Source of the DNA: a bacterium
GTDB taxonomy: Bacteria; BMS3Abin14
Reading direction: 5' to 3'
Assembly: GCA_029210545.1 (NCBI GenBank)
Contig: JARGFV010000153.1
Span: 1-5,026, forward strand
DNA length: 5,026 nt
The number at the start of each line of letters is the position of its first letter. Position 1 is the stretch's first letter. This document shows, one piece after another, positions 1 to 4,937 of this stretch. A program made the translations under genes and the position numbers. Under the pieces are notes generated by a model. It saw only the letters and a program-made list of their open reading frames with translations. It ran no database searches and had not been told where the DNA came from.

Positions 1-22
1 AATCCGGGACTTTTCGCTCCAC

Positions 23-52
23 GGAAAGGGAAAAGCGTCGTTTTCCCTTTCC
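23..52. repeat. Perfect 12-bp inverted repeat (hairpin 1)
   Basis: Arms GGAAAGGGAAAA (23-34) and TTTTCCCTTTCC (41-52) are exactly complementary around a 6-nt loop GCGTCG. It is the first of four adjacent hairpins in the non-coding leader left of nadA. On either strand the second arm contains only a short T run, so it could act as a weak terminator for a gene outside the window, but with its neighbours it looks more like part of a repeat cluster. Confidence 0.75.
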
Positions 53-55
53 TTA

Positions 56-90
56 CAAATCAATGACTTACGGTGCGAGTCATTGATTTG
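56..90. repeat. Perfect 12-bp inverted repeat (hairpin 2)
   Basis: Arms CAAATCAATGAC (56-67) and GTCATTGATTTG (79-90) are exactly complementary around an 11-nt loop. The apex reads GACTT-ACGGT-GCGAGTC, sharing GACTT and GCGAGTC with the hairpin at 111-137. The right arm belongs to the 41-bp element that recurs inverted at 242-282. Confidence 0.8.
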
Positions 91-119
91 GGCGCCCCGC
101 GCGGGGCGCGTTGATGGAC
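79..119 (+). repeat. 41-bp element, copy A, with 18-bp GC palindrome
   Basis: Copy A contains the perfect palindrome GCGCCCCGCGCGGGGCGC at 92-109. Its reverse complement matches 242-282 at 37 of 41 positions. Weaker similarity continues outward to 137 (matching about 224-241 in copy B, with one gap). The two copies are head-to-head inverted and 122 nt apart, so a transcript across the region could fold into one long stem instead of separate local hairpins. Confidence 0.8.
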
Positions 120-137
120 TTTTAGCGAGTCCCTCAA
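111..137. repeat. Hairpin with GGACTTTTAGCGAGTCC core
   Basis: Arms TTGATGGACT (111-120) and AGTCCCTCAA (128-137) pair with one mismatch around the 7-nt loop TTTAGCG. Related cores occur at 7-20 (GGACTTTTCGCTCC), 65-81 (GACTT...GCGAGTC) and 294-311 (GGACTTTTGGCGATTCTG). All four have the same orientation, judged by their loops. From memory, repeats of this style are scattered through deltaproteobacterial-type genomes; that part is recollection, not something the window shows. Confidence 0.7.
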
Positions 138-167
138 CCCTCAATTGACTGTTCACGGGCAGGCCCT

Positions 168-196
168 TTGAACAAGTGAAATTTATATGTTATTTA
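168..196 (+). promoter_or_regulatory. Weak candidate promoter for nadA
   Basis: TTGAAC (168-173) is followed after 17 nt by TATTTA (191-196). The -35 is reasonable, but the -10 matches consensus at only three of six positions. The call rests mainly on this being the only AT-rich island in the leader. An imperfect inverted repeat CAAGT(G)AAAT / ATTTACTTG (173-182 / 192-200) and the short repeat TTGAC-CCT-GTCAA (198-210) overlap it and could be an operator; no known NAD-regulator motif is recognised. Confidence 0.2.
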
Positions 197-241
197 CTTG
201 ACCCTGTCAACGAAGGCACCCAGGATGATGGACCCATAAAT

Positions 242-282
242 GTTCATCGACGCGCCCCGCGCGGGGCGCCCGAATCAATGAA
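242..282 (-). repeat. 41-bp element, copy B (inverted), with 18-bp GC palindrome
   Basis: Copy B contains the same perfect 18-bp palindrome at 252-269. Relative to the reverse complement of copy A it has four substitutions (three transitions and one transversion). Just before it, GATGGAC (227-233) and GTTCATC (242-248) form a 7-bp stem with one G-U pair, a decayed version of the hairpin at 111-137. Copy B ends 47 nt before the nadA start codon, so it probably lies in the nadA leader or promoter region. Confidence 0.8.
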
Positions 283-329
283 TAGCCGCGCCCGGACTTT
301 TGGCGATTCTGTCTTAAAAGGAAAATCCC

Positions 330-1250
330 ATGAACCAGGAACAGCTCAAAGGGGAGATCAGGGGGCTCCTTGACGACCGGAAGGCCGTTCTCCTGGCCCA
401 CAACTACCAGAGGGACGAGATCCAGGAGATCGCCGGCCACACCGGTGATTCGCTGGGGCTCTCCCAGGTGGCGGCCGACTCGGACGCCGAGGTCATCGTC
501 TTCGCCGGGGTCCACTTCATGGCGGAATCGGCGGCCATCCTCGCGCCCGACCGGACGGTCCTCCTGCCTAACAGGAACGCCGGCTGTCCCATGGCCGACA
601 TGATCACCCCGGAGGGTGTGGCCGCCCTCAGGGAAAAGTACCCCGGGGGCACGGTGGTGGCCTATGTGAACACCTCCGCGGCGGTCAAGGCCGTGAGCGA
701 CATCTGCTGCACATCGGGCAACGCCGTCAACGTCGCCCGCTCCTTTCCCCCGGAAGCCGACCCCCTGATCATGGTCCCCGATCAGAACCTCGCCCGGTAT
801 ATCGCGGACAAGGTGGACAGAGAGGTCGTGTGGCACGACGGCTACTGCCCCATCCACCACCAGTACACGGCGGAAGATGTGCTGGCGGTCAAGGCGCTGC
901 ACCCCGGCGCCGTGTTCGCCGCCCACCCCGAGTGCCGCCCGGAGGTCCTCGCCCTCGCCGACCACATCACCAGCACCTCGGGAATGTACACCTTCGCCCG
1001 GGAGTCTGCGGCGAAGGAGATCATCATCGGCACGGAGCTTGGGGTCCTGTACCGCATGAGGAAGGAGAGCCCGGGGAAAACGTTCATCCCCCTTTCGAAG
1101 AACATGATCTGCCCCAACATGAAGCTGACCCGCCTCGAGGACATCAGGGACGCGCTGGTGAACATGGAGCCGGTGGTCACGGTTCCTGAGGATGTCCGTG
1201 TCAAGGCTAAGGAGGCACTCGACAGGATGCTGGCGGTCCCGAGGGATTGA
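330..1250 (+). CDS. nadA: Quinolinate synthase NadA
   Basis: This 306-residue protein condenses iminoaspartate (made by NadB or an aspartate dehydrogenase) with dihydroxyacetone phosphate to give quinolinate, the precursor of NAD, in the cytoplasm using an oxygen-sensitive 4Fe-4S cluster. The three cluster cysteines are C86 (NAGCPMAD), C173 (GYCPIHH) and C261 (MICPNMK), with the spacing of the short Thermotoga-type enzyme. Active-site residues known from that enzyme are all in register: H24 and Y26 (HNYQ), S41, Y112 and N114 (AYVNTSA), S129, H176, H199 and E201 (HPEC), T216. The length fits the short NadA class (about 300 residues) rather than the roughly 350-residue enterobacterial form. The ATG is preceded by AAAAGGA (316-322) with 7-nt spacing. 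No nadB or nadC is adjacent, and a terminator follows, so it is probably transcribed alone. Confidence 0.97.
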   Translation: MNQEQLKGEIRGLLDDRKAVLLAHNYQRDEIQEIAGHTGDSLGLSQVAADSDAEVIVFAGVHFMAESAAILAPDRTVLLPNRNAGCPMADMITPEGVAALREKYPGGTVVAYVNTSAAVKAVSDICCTSGNAVNVARSFPPEADPLIMVPDQNLARYIADKVDREVVWHDGYCPIHHQYTAEDVLAVKALHPGAVFAAHPECRPEVLALADHITSTSGMYTFARESAAKEIIIGTELGVLYRMRKESPGKTFIPLSKNMICPNMKLTRLEDIRDALVNMEPVVTVPEDVRVKAKEALDRMLAVPRD

Positions 1251-1338
1251 TCAGGCTGTATCGGAGTAAAAGCGCCAAAATGTGAACGGTATTATTGCTA
1301 TTCTCCGGTTATCAGGTGTGAATGTCTTCAGAAATAAG

Positions 1339-1368
1339 AAAACCTCCATCCTGGAGGTTTTTCTTTCG
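1339..1368. terminator. Bidirectional intrinsic terminator between nadA and moaC
   Basis: Arms AAAACCTCCA (1339-1348) and TGGAGGTTTT (1352-1361) form a perfect 10-bp stem with the 3-nt loop TCC. On the plus strand the second arm runs into TTTTTCTTTC; on the minus strand it runs into TTTTCTTATTTC. It can therefore end nadA transcripts from the left and moaC transcripts from the right. The rest of the 1251-1427 gap shows no coding sequence. Confidence 0.88.
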
Positions 1369-1419
1369 TGTTTTTGGTTTTTCCCCGACACCCCGTTACA
1401 CCGGTACCCCGATACATAT

Positions 1420-1448
1420 GGCGAATATCACTCTCCGTGATATTCGCC
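1420..1448 (-). repeat. Perfect 12-bp hairpin overlapping the moaC stop codon
   Basis: GGCGAATATCAC (1420-1431) and GTGATATTCGCC (1437-1448) are exactly complementary around a 5-nt loop. The inner arm encodes the last residues of MoaC (GEYH), the loop region holds the final codons, and the stop codon (1428-1430) is in the outer arm. No T run follows on the minus strand, so it is not a typical intrinsic terminator; it could protect the mRNA 3' end or help ribosome release or termination. Confidence 0.7.
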
Positions 1449-1904
1449 TGATTTCCCCCCGCTCTTATACACCAGCCTGATGTCGCTGATCCGAATCCCC
1501 TTCTCCAGGGATTTCAGCATGTCGTAGACTGTCAGGGCCGCCACGGACACCGCGGTGAGGGCTTCCATCTCCACGCCGGTCTTGCCGGTGGTGGTGGCGG
1601 TGGCCTCGACGCGGATACCGGGAAGGACCCTGTCAGGGGTCAGCTCAACCTTGAGGGAGTCAAGGCCGATGGGGTGGGTGAGGGGGATGAGGTCAGGGGT
1701 CCTTTTGCCGCCGGTGATGCCGGCGACGCGCGCGACTGCCAGAACGTCACCCTTGGGTACATCACCGTCCAGAACGGCCGCTAGGGTCTCAGGGGTCAGG
1801 AGGACATCGGCTTTTGCGACGGCAGTGCGGCGGGACGGGTTCTTGCCGCCGACGTCCACCATCCGGGCCCGCCCTTTTTCATCCAGGTGGGTCAGGTCGG
1901 ACAA
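1428..1904 (-). CDS. moaC: Cyclic pyranopterin monophosphate synthase MoaC
   Basis: MoaC converts the MoaA product 3',8-cyclo-dihydro-GTP to cyclic pyranopterin monophosphate, the first stable intermediate of molybdenum cofactor synthesis, in the cytoplasm as a hexamer. The 158-residue protein has the family's usual length and motifs: LTHLDEKGRARMVDV (4-18), KGDVLAVARVAGITGGKRT (51-69), LIPLTHP (72-78), TGVEMEALTAVSVAALTVYD (109-128) and the C-terminal KSGGKSG (147-153). Catalytic-site residues K51, K67, H77, E112, D128 and K131 sit at the same numbers as in the E. coli protein. The common LIPLCHP motif here has Thr76 for Cys. The start is TTG, chosen because it aligns exactly with the E. coli N-terminus (MSQLTHI) and no ATG or GTG lies nearby in frame. 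GAGG (1917-1914) sits 9 nt upstream, inside the end of the pilZ gene. The 4-nt gap to pilZ implies translational coupling. No other moa/mob genes are nearby. Confidence 0.96.
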   Translation of the reverse strand: MSDLTHLDEKGRARMVDVGGKNPSRRTAVAKADVLLTPETLAAVLDGDVPKGDVLAVARVAGITGGKRTPDLIPLTHPIGLDSLKVELTPDRVLPGIRVEATATTTGKTGVEMEALTAVSVAALTVYDMLKSLEKGIRISDIRLVYKSGGKSGEYHGE

Positions 1905-1908
1905 GAGG

Positions 1909-2253
1909 TCATCCCTCGTCCCCGGCCAGGAAATCGGTTATCACCGCGGCGTTCTCTTTGGAGATCTTCCTGAAGGCGATGCCGAGCCCGATGTGGCCGC
2001 TTTCCAGTTTCCTCTGGTGCACGATCTCTCCCGTGGTCTGAATGACGTGCTCGCGGATGCCCAGGGTGACCTCCACCATGCGGTTTTCTGAAGGCAGAGG
2101 CTGGTGGATCTCGAGCAGGATGCCGCCCTCCGACAGGTCAAGGGTTCGTCCCACGACCTCCAGGTCCACCTGGCCCTTGTCGTCCCTGTGTGAGAGGGAG
2201 ACCAGGTTGAGGGACTCGAGACGCTTGTGTCGGGACTTGGAACCTTGGCTCAC
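1909..2253 (-). CDS. Small PilZ-domain protein (putative c-di-GMP binding)
   Basis: With the GTG start at 2253 this is a 114-residue protein made almost entirely of one PilZ domain, a fold that typically binds cyclic di-GMP and acts on motility, exopolysaccharide or secretion. Seen in sequence: a basic N-terminal RHKRLES (8-14) in the position of the RxxxR motif, then a beta-rich region with VGRTLDLSEGGILLE (34-48) carrying the D/NxSxxG motif (D39, S41, G44), and a typical HIGLGIAF strand near residues 87-94. If R11 is the second arginine of RxxxR, the first position is Ser7, so the motif is degenerate and ligand affinity could be reduced; R8 might substitute. No signal peptide or membrane segment is seen. 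The gene is first in a pair with moaC; a functional link between c-di-GMP and molybdopterin is not established, and shared transcription may be incidental. Confidence 0.85.
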   Translation of the reverse strand: MSQGSKSRHKRLESLNLVSLSHRDDKGQVDLEVVGRTLDLSEGGILLEIHQPLPSENRMVEVTLGIREHVIQTTGEIVHQRKLESGHIGLGIAFRKISKENAAVITDFLAGDEG

Positions 2254-2266
2254 TGATCTCCTCCTT
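2251..2266 (-). promoter_or_regulatory. Strong ribosome binding site fixing the pilZ GTG start
   Basis: On the minus strand AAGGAGG (2266-2260) stands 6 nt before GTG (2253-2251), close to ideal. The longer frame starting at ATG 2307 would add 18 residues (rich in Arg, Pro and His, without domain similarity) and has no Shine-Dalgarno sequence upstream, so the GTG start is preferred. Confidence 0.85.
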
Positions 2267-2316
2267 GGGCGGGGGAAATGCCTCCGTGGGGTGTCAAAAC
2301 AGCCCATGCTTCAAGG

Positions 2317-2332
2317 CTCGGCTAAGGCCGAG
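2317..2332 (-). repeat. Short GC hairpin in the pilZ leader
   Basis: CTCGGC (2317-2322) and GCCGAG (2327-2332) pair perfectly around TAAG. It lies about 65 nt before the pilZ start and overlaps the predicted transcription start of the leftward promoter candidate, so it would be at or near the 5' end of the pilZ mRNA. Its role is unknown; it could be a stabilising 5' stem. Confidence 0.4.
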
Positions 2333-2360
2333 GGATAGCACATTTCCCCTTCTATTGCAA
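2332..2360 (-). promoter_or_regulatory. Candidate leftward promoter for pilZ-moaC
   Basis: Read on the minus strand: TTGCAA (2360-2355), 17-nt spacer, TATCCC (2337-2332), with TG one base before the -10, as in extended -10 promoters. The -35 matches four of six consensus bases and the -10 three of six. It is divergent from, and about 45 nt away from, the rightward promoter. Confidence 0.35.
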
Positions 2361-2379
2361 TTGGTTTGCCCGATTCCTT

Positions 2380-2408
2380 TTGACTTTGAAGGGTCGATTG
2401 GCTATATT
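2380..2408 (+). promoter_or_regulatory. Strong sigma-70-like promoter for yjbQ
   Basis: TTGACT (2380-2385) and TATATT (2403-2408) each match five of six consensus bases and are separated by the ideal 17 nt. Transcription would begin near 2415, giving a short leader of about 25 nt before the yjbQ ATG, too short for a riboswitch. It is the best promoter match in the window. Confidence 0.75.
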
Positions 2409-2439
2409 CAACGGGTTTCGAAATATGCTAAGGAGGGGC

Positions 2440-2865
2440 ATGCAGACGGTGGTTAAACTCTCCACCAGGCGCCGTGAGGAACTGGTGGATATCACGTCAC
2501 AGGTCGAAGATGCCATCCGCTCTTCCGGGGTCTCGACCGGCGTCTGCGTTCTGTACTGTCCCCACACGACATCAGCGCTGACCATTAACGAGGGAGCGGA
2601 TCCGGCGGTGGCCGCGGATCTCGTCTCCGGCCTGCGCCGATTGGTCCCCGAGGGGTGGGATTTTTCCCACGCGGAGGGGAATTCCGACGCCCACCTCAAG
2701 GCAAGCCTGTTCGGGGCATCGGAGACGATCCTCATCGAGGACGGCCGCCCGATGCTCGGGACCTGGCAGCGGATCTTTTACTGCGAGTTCGACGGGCCGA
2801 GACACCGCACATTTTACGTCAGGATCGAGGACCAGGGGGGACAGCCAGGGATGAAAACCGGATGA
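2440..2865 (+). CDS. yjbQ: YjbQ / UPF0047 family protein
   Basis: This 141-residue protein belongs to the YjbQ/UPF0047 (TIGR00149-type) family, small trimeric cytoplasmic proteins for which a weak thiamine-phosphate-synthase activity has been reported but whose true role is unsettled. Signature motifs are present: LSTRRREELVDIT (7-19), CPHTTSALTINEGADP (40-55), HAEGNSDAHLKASLFG (77-92) and LGTWQRIFYCEFDGPRHR (106-123). The conserved H42, H77, H85 and E116-D118 cluster is intact, consistent with the family's metal or phosphate pocket. The ATG at 2440 is chosen because it aligns with the usual family N-terminus and follows AAGGAGG (2430-2436), although only 3 nt separate them; the GTG at 2449 is a less likely alternative. 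The C-terminal 10 residues (DQGGQPGMKT) extend past the domain. The stop overlaps the next start as ATGA, so the two genes are co-transcribed and probably translationally coupled. Confidence 0.93.
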   Translation: MQTVVKLSTRRREELVDITSQVEDAIRSSGVSTGVCVLYCPHTTSALTINEGADPAVAADLVSGLRRLVPEGWDFSHAEGNSDAHLKASLFGASETILIEDGRPMLGTWQRIFYCEFDGPRHRTFYVRIEDQGGQPGMKTG

Positions 2866-4811
2866 GCGACGCGACGCTTCTTGAAGGCTACCGTGAATGC
2901 CATTCCTGCGCCATCCCGGACAAGATGGTGGCCAGGCGCTGCTTCCATTGCCTGGGCCGCCTCGACCTCAAGGATCTGCTGCTTCTGGAGGGTCAGAAGC
3001 GCTTGCGGCGCAAGCGGGCGCCCATCCTGTCGGCGGTCTTCCCCGGCCTCGGGCACTGGTACTCGGGCCGCCGCTATATCGGCACATACTTTTTCGCTAT
3101 GGCTCCGCTCAGTATCGGCCTGGTCCTGGCCACCTACCAGAAGTGGAACTGGGGCCTTTCCGTCCTCACCCTGTCCTTCGTCCTGGTCTGGTTCCTGGCC
3201 ATCATCGACTCCAGGAAAGGTCCCCACTATTTTCATCCCCCGTGCCAGGAAACGTGTCCCGGCAGCGTGCCCTGCTCCCAGTACGTCCACCTCGCCGCCG
3301 CGGGCAAGGTCAGGGAGTCCCTGGAACTGGTCGAGGCTGTCTGTCCTTTCCCGGGCACCATCGGGCGGATCTGTCACCATCCGTGTGAGCAGAACTGCAA
3401 CCGCGGCAAGGACGGCGACCCTGTCGCCATCTGTGCCCTGAAACGCTACATCGACGACCGGACTGAACGTCCCTACAACTTTTACCAGAGGGAGATCGCC
3501 AAGAGCGGCGTCCGGGTGGGCAAGAAGGTGGCGGTGGTCGGGTCCGGACCGTCGGGCCTGAGCGCGGCCCTTTACCTGAGGCTGTTCGGGTTCGAGGTCT
3601 CTGTCTTCGAGGCAAGGGAGTTCGCCGGGGGTACGCCTGCCATCTACGCGCCCGAATACCGCCTGCCCCGGGAGATCTACCGCAGGGAGGTCGACCGGAT
3701 CCTGGAGCTGGACATCGACTTCAAATTCGGCCGGCGGCTGGGTAAGGATTTCACCCTCCAGGACCTGGAAAAGGACGGTTACTCGGCTGTCTACCTGGGG
3801 CTCGGCGCCATGAGGTCCGTGCGCCTCCCCCACACCGGTGAAAAATCGGAAGGTTTCATCGACGGCAGGGAGTTCCTCGAGCAGGTGGTCATCGGCGACG
3901 GGATGAAGCTTCCCGGGGATGTCCTCGTCATCGGCGGAGGCAACGTCGCCATGGACGTGGCCCGCTCGGCCCTCCGGTGCGGTGCCGACAATGTCAGGCT
4001 CATCTGCCTGGAGAAAAAGCCGAAACCGCCGGAGAGAAAGTTCCATTACAAGGATAACGGGTGGAAGGAGATCCTCTCCCCTGTCACCGGTGAGTTCATG
4101 CCGGCCCACCGGTGGGAGATCGCCGAAGCGGTCGCTGAAGGGGTCGAGATCCTGGATGCCGGGGCCACCGTCACTTTCCAGCGTGAGAACGGGAAAGTGG
4201 CCGGCGCTCGATGCCTTCAGGTCGAAAGGATCGACAAGGACCCCAACGGCAGGCTGGTCCCGGTCTTCAGGGACGGTTCCGATTTCACCGTCAGGGCGGA
4301 CTGGGTGATCACCGCGGTGGGGTCGGCCCCGGACTTCTCCTTCCTCGGCGGCGTGCCGGCGAAAAAGCGGTTTGACCTCAAGGCGCCCCTCGTCCAGCTG
4401 GAGATCCCGGAGGTATCCGTACCGGTCCTCGCCGGGGGAGACCTGGCGATCGGTCCCGCGTCGGTCATCGAGGGGATAGCGGCGGGGAAAGAAGCGGCTG
4501 TCCACCTCTACCTGACCCTGGTGGGCGCCACTCCGGTGAACATCCGGTACCGGCCGCGCCGCCTGATTGAGCCCTGGGCGAACTACCCGGACAGCCTGGA
4601 CCGCCGCCGGCGGCGGCAGGAGGTCATGCTGGACATGGAATCCCGCCGCTCGACCTTTACCGAGGTGGACCGCGGGTTCACCGAGGCCACCGGCCATGAA
4701 GAGGCCGAACGCTGCACCCGCTGCGACTGGCCGCTGATGAGGGAGAGCAAGGTGAAGAAGTTTTTCCGGGCCGTAAAGAGAGTGGGCCCCGAAAAAACTT
4801 CCAGTGTTTGA
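2862..4811 (+). CDS. Membrane-anchored GltD-like FAD/4Fe-4S NAD(P)H oxidoreductase
   Basis: This 649-residue protein has four parts. Residues 13-30 form a two-CxxC zinc-ribbon-like knuckle (C13, C16, C27, C30). After a basic stretch (KRLRRKR, 46-52) comes a TM2-like motif SAVFPGLGHWYSG (57-69) and hydrophobic segments at about 74-92 and 97-116. Residues 125-200 resemble the Fe-S domain of GltD, NfnB and dihydropyrimidine dehydrogenase, with C128, C132, C138, C161, C171, C175, C179 and C191. The rest is a GltD-type flavoprotein: FAD Rossmann GSGPSG (227-232) with E250, EYRLPRE (265-271), a second NAD(P)H Rossmann GGGNVAMD (358-365), AVGSAPD (485-491) and FAD-closing AGGDLAIGPASVIEGIAAG (524-542). 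A lone CTRC (618-621) lies near the C-terminus. Two membrane segments and a basic N-terminal side would leave the catalytic module in the cytoplasm. It probably moves electrons from or to NAD(P)H; substrate and partner are unknown. The start is the ATG in the ATGA overlap with yjbQ; upstream frame extension is yjbQ shadow. Confidence 0.9.
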   Translation: MSDATLLEGYRECHSCAIPDKMVARRCFHCLGRLDLKDLLLLEGQKRLRRKRAPILSAVFPGLGHWYSGRRYIGTYFFAMAPLSIGLVLATYQKWNWGLSVLTLSFVLVWFLAIIDSRKGPHYFHPPCQETCPGSVPCSQYVHLAAAGKVRESLELVEAVCPFPGTIGRICHHPCEQNCNRGKDGDPVAICALKRYIDDRTERPYNFYQREIAKSGVRVGKKVAVVGSGPSGLSAALYLRLFGFEVSVFEAREFAGGTPAIYAPEYRLPREIYRREVDRILELDIDFKFGRRLGKDFTLQDLEKDGYSAVYLGLGAMRSVRLPHTGEKSEGFIDGREFLEQVVIGDGMKLPGDVLVIGGGNVAMDVARSALRCGADNVRLICLEKKPKPPERKFHYKDNGWKEILSPVTGEFMPAHRWEIAEAVAEGVEILDAGATVTFQRENGKVAGARCLQVERIDKDPNGRLVPVFRDGSDFTVRADWVITAVGSAPDFSFLGGVPAKKRFDLKAPLVQLEIPEVSVPVLAGGDLAIGPASVIEGIAAGKEAAVHLYLTLVGATPVNIRYRPRRLIEPWANYPDSLDRRRRRQEVMLDMESRRSTFTEVDRGFTEATGHEEAERCTRCDWPLMRESKVKKFFRAVKRVGPEKTSSV

Positions 4812-4839
4812 AATTCGGGTTCAAGATTCAAAATCCAGG

Positions 4840-4870
4840 ATAAAGCGGCCAGCGGCCGCTTTATTTGTCT
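4840..4870 (+). terminator. Intrinsic terminator after the oxidoreductase gene
   Basis: Arms ATAAAGCGGCC (4840-4850) and GGCCGCTTTAT (4854-4864) form a perfect 11-bp stem around the 3-nt loop AGC, followed by the T-rich tail TTTGTCT. It begins 29 nt after the stop codon and closes the yjbQ unit. The AT-rich flanks of the stem also give it some activity on the minus strand. Confidence 0.85.
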
Positions 4871-4937
4871 TCGCGAGCCCAATTATAGTCCACATCCATC
4901 TTCTTCTTCCCCTCATGTAGGCTCCCTTCCTTATCCT

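Noticed and set aside
1-329. CRISPR array or att site from the repeated palindromes
   Set aside because: The two palindrome copies are inverted, unequally flanked and not regularly spaced, and no cas or integrase gene is present.
176-373. Small plus-strand open frame of 65 codons in the leader
   Set aside because: It runs through the palindromic repeat and into nadA in another frame, lacks a ribosome binding site and resembles no protein I know.
207-965. Minus-strand open frame of 252 codons opposite nadA
   Set aside because: NadA on the plus strand has all catalytic residues; the antisense frame is a GC-rich shadow that also runs into the repeat region.
2254-2307. ATG at 2307 as the pilZ start
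   Set aside because: No Shine-Dalgarno precedes it, and the added 18 residues are not domain-like, whereas GTG 2253 has a near-ideal AAGGAGG.
2409-2439. TPP or other riboswitch before yjbQ
   Set aside because: Only about 25 nt of leader lie between the predicted transcription start and the ATG, too short for any known riboswitch.
2655-2861. Upstream extension of the flavoprotein frame to 2655
   Set aside because: This part lies inside yjbQ in another frame. The ATG in the ATGA overlap at 2862 gives the zinc-ribbon N-terminus directly.
4601-4616. Perfect 16-bp palindrome CCGCCGCCGGCGGCGG inside the flavoprotein gene
   Set aside because: It encodes an arginine run (CGC/CGG codons) in a GC-rich gene, so codon use explains it without a DNA-level role.
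2814-4697. Long open frame on the minus strand, 627 codons
   Set aside because: It is fully antisense to the flavoprotein, whose motifs are clear. Its translation has no recognisable domain and a composition typical of the reverse frame of GC-rich genes.
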